Below, one piece after another: positions 51,591-60,557 of a DNA stretch of 64,000 bases. The stretch lies in contig NZ_BOPO01000111.1 of NCBI RefSeq assembly GCF_017312725.1, positions 62,001 to 126,000 on the forward strand, given 5' to 3'. How positions within the stretch are numbered: position 1 is the stretch's first letter; every line of letters starts with the position of its first letter. The position numbers were made by a program, and so were the translations under genes. The notes under the pieces were generated by a model. That model was not told the origin of the DNA. It saw only the letters and a program-made list of their open reading frames with translations, and made no database searches. Source of the stretch: Actinocatenispora comari (GTDB lineage: Bacteria > Actinomycetota > Actinomycetes > Mycobacteriales > Micromonosporaceae).

Positions 51591-53546
51591 ATGTGCGGAC
51601 TGCTCACCTTCGTCAGCGCCCACGGCATCGCCGGCGTGCATCGCGACCACATTGCCGACGCGCTGGAGAACCTGCACCATCGCGGTCCGGACGACACCGG
51701 CGTGGAGACGTTCGGTGACTCGCCCGGCGGCGACGTGGTGTGCGGGTTCAAGCGGCTCGCGTTCATCGACGTCGCGCACAGCCACCAGCCGCTGCGCTAC
51801 CTCGACCGCTACCTGCTCACCTTCAACGGCGAGATCTACAACTACATCGAGCTGCGCGAGCAGCTGCGCCGCGAGTGCGGGGCGAAGTTCGAGACCGACG
51901 GCGACGGCGAGGTGATCCTCGCCGCGTACCACCACTGGGGCCTGGAGACCGCACTGCGCCGGCTGCGCGGCATGTTCGCGTTCGTGATCTGGGACAAGGT
52001 GGAGCGGCGCGCGGTCGGCGCCCGCGACCCGTTCGGGATCAAGCCGCTGCACTACCTGCTCACCGCGGACGGGCTCTACCTGTCCAGCGAGAAGAAGGCG
52101 TTGATGCCGTTCGCCGGGTCGGCCAACGCCGGCAACAACGGCATCGACCACGCCAACCTGTCGCACTACCTGACCCTGCAGTACGTGCCCGAGCCGACCA
52201 CGATGCACCTGGGCATCAGCCGGGTCGAGTGCGGGCAGGCGTTCACCTACCGCCCCGGCGAGCCGGTGCAGCTCTCCCGGTACTACCGGGCCGACTTCCG
52301 GCCCGCCCCGGTCGCCGACGAGCAGGCGCTGTACAAGAAGATCGAGGACACCCTGCGCGAGTCGGTGCGGCTGCACATGCGCTCCGAGGTGCCGCTGGGC
52401 TGCCTGCTGTCGTCCGGCATCGACTCCACCGCGGTGGTGGCACTGGCCCGCGAGTTCAACCCGAACGTGCTGACCTTCACCGTCGGCTACGACGTGCCCG
52501 GCTACTCCGAGATCGACGTGGCCGCCGACTCCGCGCAGCATCTCGGCGTGCAGCTGATCCCCACCAAGATCGGCCCGCAGGACATGATGGAGGCGCTGCC
52601 GCGGATCGTCTGGCACCTGGACGACCCGGTCGCCGACCCGGCGCTGGTCCCGCTGTACTTCGTCAACCGCACCGCCGCGCAGCACGTCACCGCGGTGCTG
52701 TCCGGCGAGGGCGCGGACGAGTTCTTCGGCGGCTACACGATCTACCGCGAGCCGCTGTCGCTGCACTCGATCTCGTCCATGCCGGACGGCATCAAGCGCG
52801 GCCTCAAGTCGGTGGCCAACGTGATGCCGGAGGGCGTCAAGGGCAAGAGCTTCATCGACCGGGGCACCGTGCCGCTGGAGGAGCGGTACTACGGCAACGC
52901 GCGGATCTTCTCCGAGGCGGAGAAGCAGGTGCTGATGCGCCACTACGACCCGTCGGTGGCCTACACCGACGTGACCGCCCCGCTCTACGCCGAGTGCGCG
53001 CACCTCGACGACGTGACCCGGATGCAGTACATCGACCTGTACACCTGGCTGCGCGGCGACATCCTGGTCAAGGCCGACCGGATGTCGATGGCGCACTCGC
53101 TCGAGGTGCGCGTGCCGTTCCTCGACCCGGTGGTGTTCGAGCTGGCGGCGACCATCCCGACCGAGCTGAAGGTCACCCTGCGCGGCAACCACACCAAGTA
53201 CGCGCTGCGCCAGGCGATGCGCAACATCGTGCCGCCGCCGATCGTCAACCGGCGCAAGTGGGGCTTCCCGACACCGACCCGGGTCTGGCTCAAGGACGCC
53301 ATGTACGAGTGGGCCGCGAACATCCTGGCCCGCTCCGGCGCCGGCGCCCTGATCGACCTCGGCTACGTGCGCAAGCTGCTCGACGCGCACCGCAAGGGCG
53401 AGGCCGACAACAGCCGCAAGGTCTGGACCGCGCTGGTGTTCTGCGTCTGGCACGCCATCTTCGTCGAGCGCTCCATCGACCCGCGGCCCAAGCCGGCCGA
53501 GTCGGCGCTGCTCACCAAGCCCGTCGTGCAGCGCGCCACCTGGTGA
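51591..53546 (+). CDS. asnB: Asparagine synthetase (glutamine-hydrolysing, AsnB)
   Basis: 651 residues. ATG at 51591 is chosen because it places Cys2 (MCGLLTF) at the N terminus after methionine removal, as class II glutaminases require. The glutaminase domain has HHRGPDD, FNGEIYNY and RDPFGIKPL. The synthetase domain has the ATP pyrophosphatase loop LSSGIDSTA (in GCLLSSGIDSTAVV), SGEGADEFFGGY and RVPFLDP. It makes asparagine from aspartate, ATP and glutamine; actinobacterial paralogues can also amidate cell-wall or secondary-metabolite substrates. It is followed 52 bases later by a left-handed beta-helix gene on the same strand, which suggests a joint function. Confidence 0.95.
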   Translation: MCGLLTFVSAHGIAGVHRDHIADALENLHHRGPDDTGVETFGDSPGGDVVCGFKRLAFIDVAHSHQPLRYLDRYLLTFNGEIYNYIELREQLRRECGAKFETDGDGEVILAAYHHWGLETALRRLRGMFAFVIWDKVERRAVGARDPFGIKPLHYLLTADGLYLSSEKKALMPFAGSANAGNNGIDHANLSHYLTLQYVPEPTTMHLGISRVECGQAFTYRPGEPVQLSRYYRADFRPAPVADEQALYKKIEDTLRESVRLHMRSEVPLGCLLSSGIDSTAVVALAREFNPNVLTFTVGYDVPGYSEIDVAADSAQHLGVQLIPTKIGPQDMMEALPRIVWHLDDPVADPALVPLYFVNRTAAQHVTAVLSGEGADEFFGGYTIYREPLSLHSISSMPDGIKRGLKSVANVMPEGVKGKSFIDRGTVPLEERYYGNARIFSEAEKQVLMRHYDPSVAYTDVTAPLYAECAHLDDVTRMQYIDLYTWLRGDILVKADRMSMAHSLEVRVPFLDPVVFELAATIPTELKVTLRGNHTKYALRQAMRNIVPPPIVNRRKWGFPTPTRVWLKDAMYEWAANILARSGAGALIDLGYVRKLLDAHRKGEADNSRKVWTALVFCVWHAIFVERSIDPRPKPAESALLTKPVVQRATW

Positions 53547-53598
53547 CCGCGGCGGCGGGGAGCGGGCCGGCCGGCGACCGCCGCCAGCGGGCCGGTCG

Positions 53599-54216
53599 GT
53601 GACCGGCGACGAGGCCCGCCGCCGCGCCGGCTACCTGACCGCGGCCGAGCTGGTCGAGGCGCTGCCCGAGGTGCTGGTGCTGGACCCGGCCGGCACCATG
53701 GTCTCGCCGGACGTGTCGGTCGCGGCGGGCGCGGTGCTCTACCCGGGCGTCGTTCTGCACGCCGCGGCGGGCGGCCGGATCGAGCTCGGCGCGAGCCGGC
53801 TGTGGCCCGGCACCCGGTTGCTCGCCGAGGCCGGCGGCAGCATCACGGTCGGCGACGGCTGCGTGTTCGAGGGCGGCGTCACCCTGCGCGCCGCCGGCCC
53901 GGCCGCTGCGGTACGAGTCGGGGCCGGGTGCCGGCTGTCCCACGGTGCCGAGCTGCTGGCCGACGCCGACCTCGGCGACGGTGCCCAGCTGCTCGGCCGG
54001 ATCACCGCCCGCGACGTCGTCCTCGCCGGCGGCGGCAGCCACGCCGACCCGGACCCGGACACCCGCGGTGCGGTACTGAAGGGCTTCGGTACCGCCCGCG
54101 GTCTGCGGCTCGCGGTGGGTGAGGTGGTCAACGGTGCCGGTGACTTCGCCCGCGCCCCGGTCGAACGCCAGTCCGCCTACCATCCGAAACGGGACTCCGC
54201 GACCAGAAGAGGATGA
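53599..54216 (+). CDS. Left-handed beta-helix protein next to AsnB
   Basis: 205 residues from GTG at 53599. The middle (about 38-140) is a row of hexapeptide-like turns (VSPDVSVAAGAVLYPGVVLH, ITVGDGCVFEGGVTL, VRVGAGCRLSHGAELL), as in bifunctional GlmU and other acyltransferases or nucleotidyl-sugar enzymes. No catalytic His or full GlmU nucleotidyltransferase domain is present. Its place after asnB suggests a link, but the role is unknown. No strong ribosome binding site precedes it. Confidence 0.75.
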   Translation: MTGDEARRRAGYLTAAELVEALPEVLVLDPAGTMVSPDVSVAAGAVLYPGVVLHAAAGGRIELGASRLWPGTRLLAEAGGSITVGDGCVFEGGVTLRAAGPAAAVRVGAGCRLSHGAELLADADLGDGAQLLGRITARDVVLAGGGSHADPDPDTRGAVLKGFGTARGLRLAVGEVVNGAGDFARAPVERQSAYHPKRDSATRRG

Positions 54217-54257
54217 TCTAGCATCCTGCTGTCCAGCGACCGAGCAGGGGAGTGGCG

Positions 54258-55634
54258 ATGGCGGGATCCGGACGGTACCGAAGAGTCGGCCGCGGGGCGG
54301 CGGTCGCTGTGCTGGTAGGGGCGTTGGTCCTGTCCGGACCGGGTGTTGCGGCGGCCGGCCCGGCCCGAGCCATCGCCGGGTCGCCCACGACGTACTACGT
54401 GGACGCGACCGGCGGCGACGACGGCAACGCCGGTACCTCGCCGGACGCCGCCTGGCGGTCGCTGGCGAAGGTGAGCGGGCACGGGTTCGCGCCGGGCGAC
54501 ACGATCGACTTCAGGAAGAACGAGACGTGGACCGGCACCCTGACGCTGTCGTCGAACGGTGCCGACGGCGCGCCGATCACGGTCGGCTCGTACGGGGACG
54601 GCGAGCGGCCGGTGATCACCGGCGGCAGTACCTGTGTCGCGGTCGAGGGCAACTGGTGGGTGGTCACCGAGCTCGCGGCGACCGACTGCGGCTGGGCCGG
54701 CTTCGAGCTCGGCGCCGCGAACGCGCCGGCCGGTACCAACGGGCAGCACGACATCGTCGATTCGGTCCTGGCCAGCCACAACGTCGTCGGGGTGTCCATC
54801 ATGGAGACCGCGGCGTTCGACGCGGTGCAGTGGAGTCAGCTGATCGACAACGACAAGATGAGCGTGAACGATCCGGACCCGGACAACGACTCCGGCGCGT
54901 TCGGGGTGCTGCTCAACGGCGACGACAACCTGGTCACCCGCAACACCATCACCGGCAGCTTCGCCGACAGCGACGACTACACCTACGACGGGGCGGCCGT
55001 CGAGGTGTACGACGGGGACCGGAACACGGTGACCTACAACGTCAGTGTCGACAACGAGACGTTCACCGAACTCGGCCACCAACCCGGCGGCACCGCGAGC
55101 GACAACATGTTCGGCTACAACCGGGTGACCTCGACCAAGCCGCGCGGCGCGTTCCTGGTCACCCGTGGGGCCGACGACACGAACCTCGGGCCGGTGCTCG
55201 GCACCCAGGCGTACGACAACTCCGTCTACCTGCCGCAGGCGGGGTACGACCCGGCGACCGGGCGCGGGCTGAGCGAGGGCTGGGTGTGCGACGCGGGCTG
55301 TTCGCCGGACGTGTTGAAGCTGCGCAACAACGTGTTCTCGGTCTGGTGGAAGCCCGGGTACGAGGACGGTCTCGGCGCCGACGAGGACAACGACCTGTAC
55401 GACACGTCGTACCCGGGCACGGTGTGGCAGTTCACCGCTGGCGCGCACGACGTGCGCACCGACGACGTGGGCTGGGTCAGCAAGGCGACGCCGGATCTGC
55501 ACTTGACCGCGGCCAGCCCGGCCATCGGTATCGGAGTCGAGCCCGACAGCCGGTACGCCGACGCCCTGCAGTGGGACCTGGACGGCATCGAGCTGTCCGG
55601 CAGCCGGGACGCCGGCGCCTACCAGTACCACTGA
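54258..55634 (+). CDS. Secreted right-handed parallel beta-helix protein
   Basis: 458 residues. The Sec signal peptide (VGRGAAVAVLVGALVLSGPG) ends near VAAA. The mature part starts with TTYYVDATGGDDGNAGTSPD and continues as a right-handed beta-helix (GDTIDFRKNETWTGTLTLSS and later turns), as in polysaccharide lyases and GH28-type pectinases. No specific lyase signature can be assigned. ATG at 54258 follows GGGGAG. It is convergent with the LplC-type permease of the neighbouring transport operon. Confidence 0.83.
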   Translation: MAGSGRYRRVGRGAAVAVLVGALVLSGPGVAAAGPARAIAGSPTTYYVDATGGDDGNAGTSPDAAWRSLAKVSGHGFAPGDTIDFRKNETWTGTLTLSSNGADGAPITVGSYGDGERPVITGGSTCVAVEGNWWVVTELAATDCGWAGFELGAANAPAGTNGQHDIVDSVLASHNVVGVSIMETAAFDAVQWSQLIDNDKMSVNDPDPDNDSGAFGVLLNGDDNLVTRNTITGSFADSDDYTYDGAAVEVYDGDRNTVTYNVSVDNETFTELGHQPGGTASDNMFGYNRVTSTKPRGAFLVTRGADDTNLGPVLGTQAYDNSVYLPQAGYDPATGRGLSEGWVCDAGCSPDVLKLRNNVFSVWWKPGYEDGLGADEDNDLYDTSYPGTVWQFTAGAHDVRTDDVGWVSKATPDLHLTAASPAIGIGVEPDSRYADALQWDLDGIELSGSRDAGAYQYH

Positions 55635-55636
55635 GG

Positions 55637-55671
55637 CCGGCCGCCCGCGCGAAGGACGTGCGGGCGGCCGG
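55637..55671. terminator. Perfect 12-bp hairpin between convergent genes
   Basis: CCGGCCGCCCGC / GCGGGCGGCCGG with an 11-base loop, between the stops at 55634 and 55678. Confidence 0.8.
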
Positions 55672-55677
55672 ACGGCC

Positions 55678-56565
55678 TCAGCCCTTGACCGCCCCGGTCA
55701 GCACGCCCTTGGTGAAGTGGCGTTGCAGGAACGGGTACACGAGCAGGATCGGCACGATCGACACCACCAGGATGGCCATCTGGATCGCCGCCTGCGGCGG
55801 TAGCCGCTCGGTGCCGAGTTCCCCGCTGCCCAGCTGGGTGTCGTTGATGACGTAGGTGCGCAGCACCAGTTGTAGCGGCCAGAGCCGGCTGTCGTCGAGG
55901 TAGAGCAGGGCGGAGAAGAACGCGTTCCAGTAGCCGACCGCGTAGAACAGCCCGATCACCGACAGCACCGCCTTGGACAGCGGCAGCACGATGCTGGTGA
56001 AGGTGCGCAGCTCGCCGGCGCCGTCGATGCGGGCGCTCTCGATGATCTCGCCGGGCAGGTTGGCGAAGAACGCCCGCAGCACGATCACGTTGAACGCGTT
56101 GACCATCGTCGGCACGATCAGCGCCCAGATGCTGTTCAGCAGCCCGGCCTGCTTGACCACCAGGTACAGCGGGATCATCCCGGGCGAGAACAGCATGCTG
56201 AACAGCACGATCAGCAGCAGCGGCCGGCGGGCCACGAACCCCGGCCGGGACAGCGCGTACGCGAGCAGCCCGGAGACGGTGAGGCTCAGCAGCGTACCGA
56301 CGACGGTGACCAGCACGCTGATCCCGAGCGCCCGGGTGACCACCCCGCCGGCGAACAGCGACCGGTAGGCGTCCAGGCTGATCGAGTGCGGGATCAGCAC
56401 CAGCCCGCCGGCCTCGTCGATCTGCCGGTCCGGCGCGACGCTGGTGGCGATCACGCCGACGAACGGGATCACCACCGCGGCGCAGAACACCGCGAGCACC
56501 AGCCCCTTGACCACCCGCATCGGCCAGGACGGCGCGGGTACGCCGTTGACGATCCGGCGGCTCAC
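55678..56565 (-). CDS. ABC transporter permease (LplC/YtcP type)
   Basis: 295 residues with six transmembrane helices and the EAA loop PGEIIESARIDGAGELRTFT followed by VLPLSK. It pairs with the LplB-type permease. GTG at 56565 overlaps that gene's stop (GTGA), so the two are translationally coupled. Carbohydrate or oligosaccharide import is expected; the neighbouring sialidase and aldolase suggest sialylated sugars. Confidence 0.94.
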   Translation of the reverse strand: MSRRIVNGVPAPSWPMRVVKGLVLAVFCAAVVIPFVGVIATSVAPDRQIDEAGGLVLIPHSISLDAYRSLFAGGVVTRALGISVLVTVVGTLLSLTVSGLLAYALSRPGFVARRPLLLIVLFSMLFSPGMIPLYLVVKQAGLLNSIWALIVPTMVNAFNVIVLRAFFANLPGEIIESARIDGAGELRTFTSIVLPLSKAVLSVIGLFYAVGYWNAFFSALLYLDDSRLWPLQLVLRTYVINDTQLGSGELGTERLPPQAAIQMAILVVSIVPILLVYPFLQRHFTKGVLTGAVKG

Positions 56566-57587
56566 CGGCTGTACACCCCGTCCTCGCCGAACACGTGCGC
56601 CACCTTGTTCGCCACCAGTACCAGCGCCACGCCGACCAGCCCCTTCACCAGACCCACGGCGGCCGCGACGCCCCAGGCGCCGCCGACCACGCCGTTGTTG
56701 TAGACGTACGTGTCGAGCACCTCGCTGACGTCCCGGCCGACCGCCTGCTGTTGCAGGATGATCTGCTCGAACCCGACCGTCAGCGAGTCACCGAGGCGCA
56801 GGATGAACAGCAGGATGATGATGCCGCGCAGGCCGGGCAGCGTCACGTGCCACAGCTGCCGCCAGCGGCTGGCCCCGTCGACGCTCGCCGCCTCGTACAG
56901 CTGGGCGTCGATGGTGGACAGCGCGGCGAGGAACAGGATCGTCGCCCAGCCGGTGTCCTTCCAGATCACCTGCGAGGTCAGCAGCACCCGGAACAGCTCC
57001 GAGTTGCCGATGATGTCGATCGTGCCCAGATCGTGCGCGCGCAGGTAGTTGTTGAGCAGCCCGCTGCCGCCGAGCATCTGCTGGAACAGCGCCACCACGA
57101 TCACCCAGGACATGAAGTGCGGCAGGTACAGGATGCTCTGCGCGATGCGCTTGATCCGCTCGGAGAACAGCGAGTTCATCAGCAGCGCGAGCAGGATCGG
57201 CGCCGGGAACACGAACACCGCCTGCAGCAGCGTCAGGATCAGCGTGTTGCCCAGGGCGCGCAGGAACGCCGGGTCGCCGTCGACGATCACCGCGAAGTTG
57301 GTGAACCCGGTCCAGGCGCTGCCGCGGATGCCCAGGAACGGTTGGTAGTCCTGGAACGCGATCACGTTGCCCAGCAGCGGCAGGTAGTGGAAGCCGAGGA
57401 TCAGCGCGATGCCGGGCAGCGCGAACAGCAGCAACACCCGGTCGCGCAGTAGCCGGCGCCCCAGCCCGAGCCGGCGCCGGGCACCGCCGGCGTGGCCGGC
57501 CGGCGCGGGGTCGCGGCGGGTGGGGTCGCGGCGTGCGTCGGCGAGCCGGCCCGGTGGTGCGGCCGGCAGCGCGGTGCGCCGACTCAC
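56562..57587 (-). CDS. ABC transporter permease (LplB type)
   Basis: 341 residues. After a basic and Pro/Ala-rich leader of about 45 residues come six transmembrane helices, with an EAA loop AQLYEAASVDGASRWRQLWH followed by VTLPG. GTG at 57587 overlaps the stop of the binding-protein gene. With the LplC-type permease it forms a CUT1-like importer. No ATPase gene is in the cluster; a shared one elsewhere is likely. Confidence 0.94.
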   Translation of the reverse strand: MSRRTALPAAPPGRLADARRDPTRRDPAPAGHAGGARRRLGLGRRLLRDRVLLLFALPGIALILGFHYLPLLGNVIAFQDYQPFLGIRGSAWTGFTNFAVIVDGDPAFLRALGNTLILTLLQAVFVFPAPILLALLMNSLFSERIKRIAQSILYLPHFMSWVIVVALFQQMLGGSGLLNNYLRAHDLGTIDIIGNSELFRVLLTSQVIWKDTGWATILFLAALSTIDAQLYEAASVDGASRWRQLWHVTLPGLRGIIILLFILRLGDSLTVGFEQIILQQQAVGRDVSEVLDTYVYNNGVVGGAWGVAAAVGLVKGLVGVALVLVANKVAHVFGEDGVYSR

Positions 57588-59209
57588 CGCTTCGCCGCCT
57601 CGGCGTACGCCTTCGCCAGCTCGGACTTCATCGCGGTGCCGCCGGAGGACAGGAACGTCTTGACCGCCGGCCGCCACGCCGACACCGGCTGCTTGCCCTG
57701 CACGATCTGGTTCTCCACGTCGAGCAGCACGGCGGTCAGCTGCGTCCACTTGCGCGACATCGTCTCGGAGTACAGCCCGTACGAGGCGTCGTAGACCAGC
57801 CGGTCGGCGATGCGCTGCTGGATCCGGTGCTGGCGCTGCGGCACCTCGGGCCTGCCGGCGTAGTACAGCGCCAGGTCCGAGTCGCAGATGTACTGCAGGC
57901 CGATGCCGGTCTCCACCACGCCGACCTTCGTCGGGATCGGGTCGCTGCCGTGCAGCGTGTAGTGCCGGCCGGCCACCCCGTACTTGCGGAACAGGTACTC
58001 CTCGGTGCCGAACGGCGCCGCCATCCAGTTGGCCAGCTTCAGCAGCGTCTCGGTGGAGTGCTTCGACCCGGTGCTGAACGCGGTGACGTTGTTGAGCGCC
58101 GCGCCCATCCACGGCTTGCCGAGCCCGCCGTCGAAACCGGGCACGTCGAGCATGTCGACCGAGAACGCGTCGCCGGCGGTGTTCTCCGCGTAGTACTGGT
58201 TCCAGGCGACGAAGCTGTCCAGGTCGAAGGCGGCGATGCCGCCGTTGAACCACTGTTTGCGGGCGCTCGCCTTGTCGCCGAACGCGTCCGGGTTCACCAC
58301 GCCGGCCGCGACCAGCTTGCGCGTCGCCTCCAGCGCATCGGCGTTGGCCTCGTCCTCGTACATGGTGGTGAACCGGTCGCCGGAGCGCTTCCACTGGTTC
58401 GCCATGCCGAACATCTGCCGGACGTACGCGGTCGGCGCCTTGGTCCACGCCCAGCGGTGCCGCTTCGGCTCGGTCATCGCCGTGCACAGGTCCAGGAACT
58501 CGGCGAAGTTCTTCGGCGCCGGGTTCTTGATGCCCTTGGCCGCCAACAGATCCACCCGGTACAGCGGGAGCGAGGTGCGGGACATCCCGCGCGGCACCGG
58601 CACCCCGTAGATGCCGCCGTTGAACACGCAACCCTTCCAGTACTCGGTCGGGATGTTCGCGAGGAACGGGTAGTCGTGCACCGCGTCACCGGACAGCTGC
58701 TCGGTCAGGTTGCGGCACTTGGCCTTCAGCAGCGCCGGCAGTTCCGGGGTGGTCGGCGGGATGTTGAGCACGTCGGGCAGGTCGCCACCGGCGATCCGGG
58801 TGGCGAACTTCTTCGGGTACTCGTCGTTGGAGGCCATGCTGATCGACAGGTCGGAGCCGAGCCGGTCGTTCATCGCCTGCCAGAACCGGTTGCGGTTCTC
58901 CGCCGGCGGGATCGCGCCGGGAATGTTGGTCAGGAACGAGATCGGCTTGCCGTCGCCGGGCTTCTCGTGGATCGCCCGCACCGGGTGCGCCGGGTACTTC
59001 AGGAACCCGGCGAGCACCCGGTCGGTGCCCGGCAGGTCGGGCTGGACGCCCTGGTAGGGCCGGTGGTCGGGGAGCTTGACGGCGAGGTTCGCCGCCGCGG
59101 TGTCCGCGCCGCCGGAGCTGCAGGCGGTCAGCAGGGGAGTGCCGGTGACCGCGACGGCGGTGGCGGCGAGGCCGCCACCGAGGAGAGTTCTTCTGCTGAT
59201 CGGCTGCAT
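57584..59209 (-). CDS. Extracellular substrate-binding lipoprotein (LipO/YtcQ type, Tat-like signal)
   Basis: 541 residues. The signal has twin arginines (SRRTLLGG, residues 5-12) and a lipobox LTAC with Cys30, which suggests Tat export and lipidation. The mature part is a large SBP_bac_1-type fold. It binds the sugar for the permeases at 55678 and 56562. ATG at 59209 follows GGAGG. It is divergent from the sialidase gene across the 24-base palindrome, so both arms should be coregulated. Confidence 0.93.
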   Translation of the reverse strand: MQPISRRTLLGGGLAATAVAVTGTPLLTACSSGGADTAAANLAVKLPDHRPYQGVQPDLPGTDRVLAGFLKYPAHPVRAIHEKPGDGKPISFLTNIPGAIPPAENRNRFWQAMNDRLGSDLSISMASNDEYPKKFATRIAGGDLPDVLNIPPTTPELPALLKAKCRNLTEQLSGDAVHDYPFLANIPTEYWKGCVFNGGIYGVPVPRGMSRTSLPLYRVDLLAAKGIKNPAPKNFAEFLDLCTAMTEPKRHRWAWTKAPTAYVRQMFGMANQWKRSGDRFTTMYEDEANADALEATRKLVAAGVVNPDAFGDKASARKQWFNGGIAAFDLDSFVAWNQYYAENTAGDAFSVDMLDVPGFDGGLGKPWMGAALNNVTAFSTGSKHSTETLLKLANWMAAPFGTEEYLFRKYGVAGRHYTLHGSDPIPTKVGVVETGIGLQYICDSDLALYYAGRPEVPQRQHRIQQRIADRLVYDASYGLYSETMSRKWTQLTAVLLDVENQIVQGKQPVSAWRPAVKTFLSSGGTAMKSELAKAYAEAAKR

Positions 59210-59284
59210 GTGAGGTCGTCCTCCGAACCGGAAGTGCACGGGAGGTGAATCGGCGTCGCGCCGATTGATGTGCGCGGCCTCACC

Positions 59285-59308
59285 ATGACATAGTACGTCC
59301 TATGTCAT
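59285..59308. promoter_or_regulatory. 24-base operator palindrome ATGACATAG-N6-CTATGTCAT
   Basis: Perfect 9-bp arms at 59285-59293 and 59300-59308. The sialidase ATG (59302-59304) lies within the right arm, and the left arm is 76 bases from the binding-protein ATG. It is the strongest operator candidate in the window, probably for the FCD-GntR protein at 61576. Confidence 0.75.
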
Positions 59309-60423
59309 CAAGACTCGGTGCGCCGCGAATCGTGTTCGATCCCCGCGACAGCGGCTACCACACGTTCCGGATCCCGGCGATCGTCGCTCGCGGTGGCGTG
59401 CTGTACGCGTTCTGCGAGGGCCGGCGGCACGGCCCGGGCGACGCCGGCGAGATCGACGTGGTGCTGCGCCGCTCGTACGACGGTGGCGAGAGCTGGGGCG
59501 AGCTGACCGTGCCGTCCTCGGTACCGGCCACGACGTGCGGCAACCCGACCCCGGTCGTCGATCCCGGCTCCGGCGACCTGGTGCTCGTCACCGTGCAGAA
59601 CGGCGCCGACGCCGACGAGTCGACCCTCGCCCGCGGCACCGACGTCTCCCGGACCGCCCGGGGTGCATCCGGCGCCGGGCCCGCACCCGGCGCCGAGGCC
59701 GGCCGCCGGGTGTACGTCCAGCGCAGCCGCGACGGGGTCGCCTTCACGCCGACCACGGAGATCACCGAGCAGGTCAAGCCGGCGGACTGGGCCTGGTACG
59801 CGACCGGGCCGTGCCACGCGATCGCACTCACCCACGGCCGGTACGCCGGCCGGATCGTGGTGCCCGCCAACCACTCCCGGATCCCGCCGCCCGGTGCCGA
59901 TCCGGCCCGGTACAACGGTGGGCACTGCATCCTCAGCGACGACGGCGGGCACACCTGGCGGCTCGGGTTCGTCGACGACAACGACGGACCGGAGATCAAC
60001 GCCAACGAGACCGCGGTCGCCGCGCTGCCCGACGGCCGGCTGTACTTCACCGCCCGCAACCACCGCGGCACCGGCCCGGCGCGGGTGCACGCCTGGTCCA
60101 CCGACGGCGGCGAGCACCTGGCCGCGCCGTACACCGGGATCGGCGAGATCACCGCGCCCGGCATCCAGGGCAGCGTGCTCGCGGTCGGCGACCGGCTGCT
60201 GGCGACCACCCCGGTGCATCCGGAGATCCGGCGCGAGCTGACCGTGTTCGGCAGCGACGACGCCGGCGCGAGCTGGCGGCCGGAACTGGTGCTGCACGCG
60301 GGGATGGCCGGGTACTCCGATCTGGTCGCGCTGCCCGACGGCCGCGTCGGCGCGCTGTACGAGTCCGGTGCCACCTCCTCGTTCGCGGTGCTGCGCTTCG
60401 CCACCTTCGACCCCGGCAGCTGA
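59302..60423 (+). CDS. Sialidase (GH33-like, cytoplasmic)
   Basis: 373 residues. Six-bladed sialidase fold with the FRIP motif (HTFRIPAI, Arg23 of the Arg triad) and Asp boxes SYDGGESW and SDDGGHTW. There is no signal peptide, so it is cytoplasmic and would release sialic acid from imported oligosaccharides. A Gly/Ala-rich insert (about 118-135) is unusual. ATG at 59302 lies inside the 24-base palindrome. It is followed by the aldolase and GntR genes in one direction. The substrate may instead be another nonulosonic acid or sugar acid. Confidence 0.87.
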   Translation: MSSRLGAPRIVFDPRDSGYHTFRIPAIVARGGVLYAFCEGRRHGPGDAGEIDVVLRRSYDGGESWGELTVPSSVPATTCGNPTPVVDPGSGDLVLVTVQNGADADESTLARGTDVSRTARGASGAGPAPGAEAGRRVYVQRSRDGVAFTPTTEITEQVKPADWAWYATGPCHAIALTHGRYAGRIVVPANHSRIPPPGADPARYNGGHCILSDDGGHTWRLGFVDDNDGPEINANETAVAALPDGRLYFTARNHRGTGPARVHAWSTDGGEHLAAPYTGIGEITAPGIQGSVLAVGDRLLATTPVHPEIRRELTVFGSDDAGASWRPELVLHAGMAGYSDLVALPDGRVGALYESGATSSFAVLRFATFDPGS

Positions 60424-60557
60424 GCCCCGCCGCCGCGACGCCGGCAGCAGCCCCCCGCCCGCCACGCCGCCCGCCATGCCGCCCGCCACGGCCGGCAGCC
60501 CGACGCCCGACGCCCACCGAGCAACGACGACCAACACCCGAGTAGCAGGGAGCACCC
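60424..60557 (+). repeat. Low-complexity gap with a 12-bp-unit repeat
   Basis: The gap between sialidase and aldolase genes holds about three near-identical copies of a GCCCGCCAYGCC unit (near 60458-60490). No gene. Confidence 0.55.
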
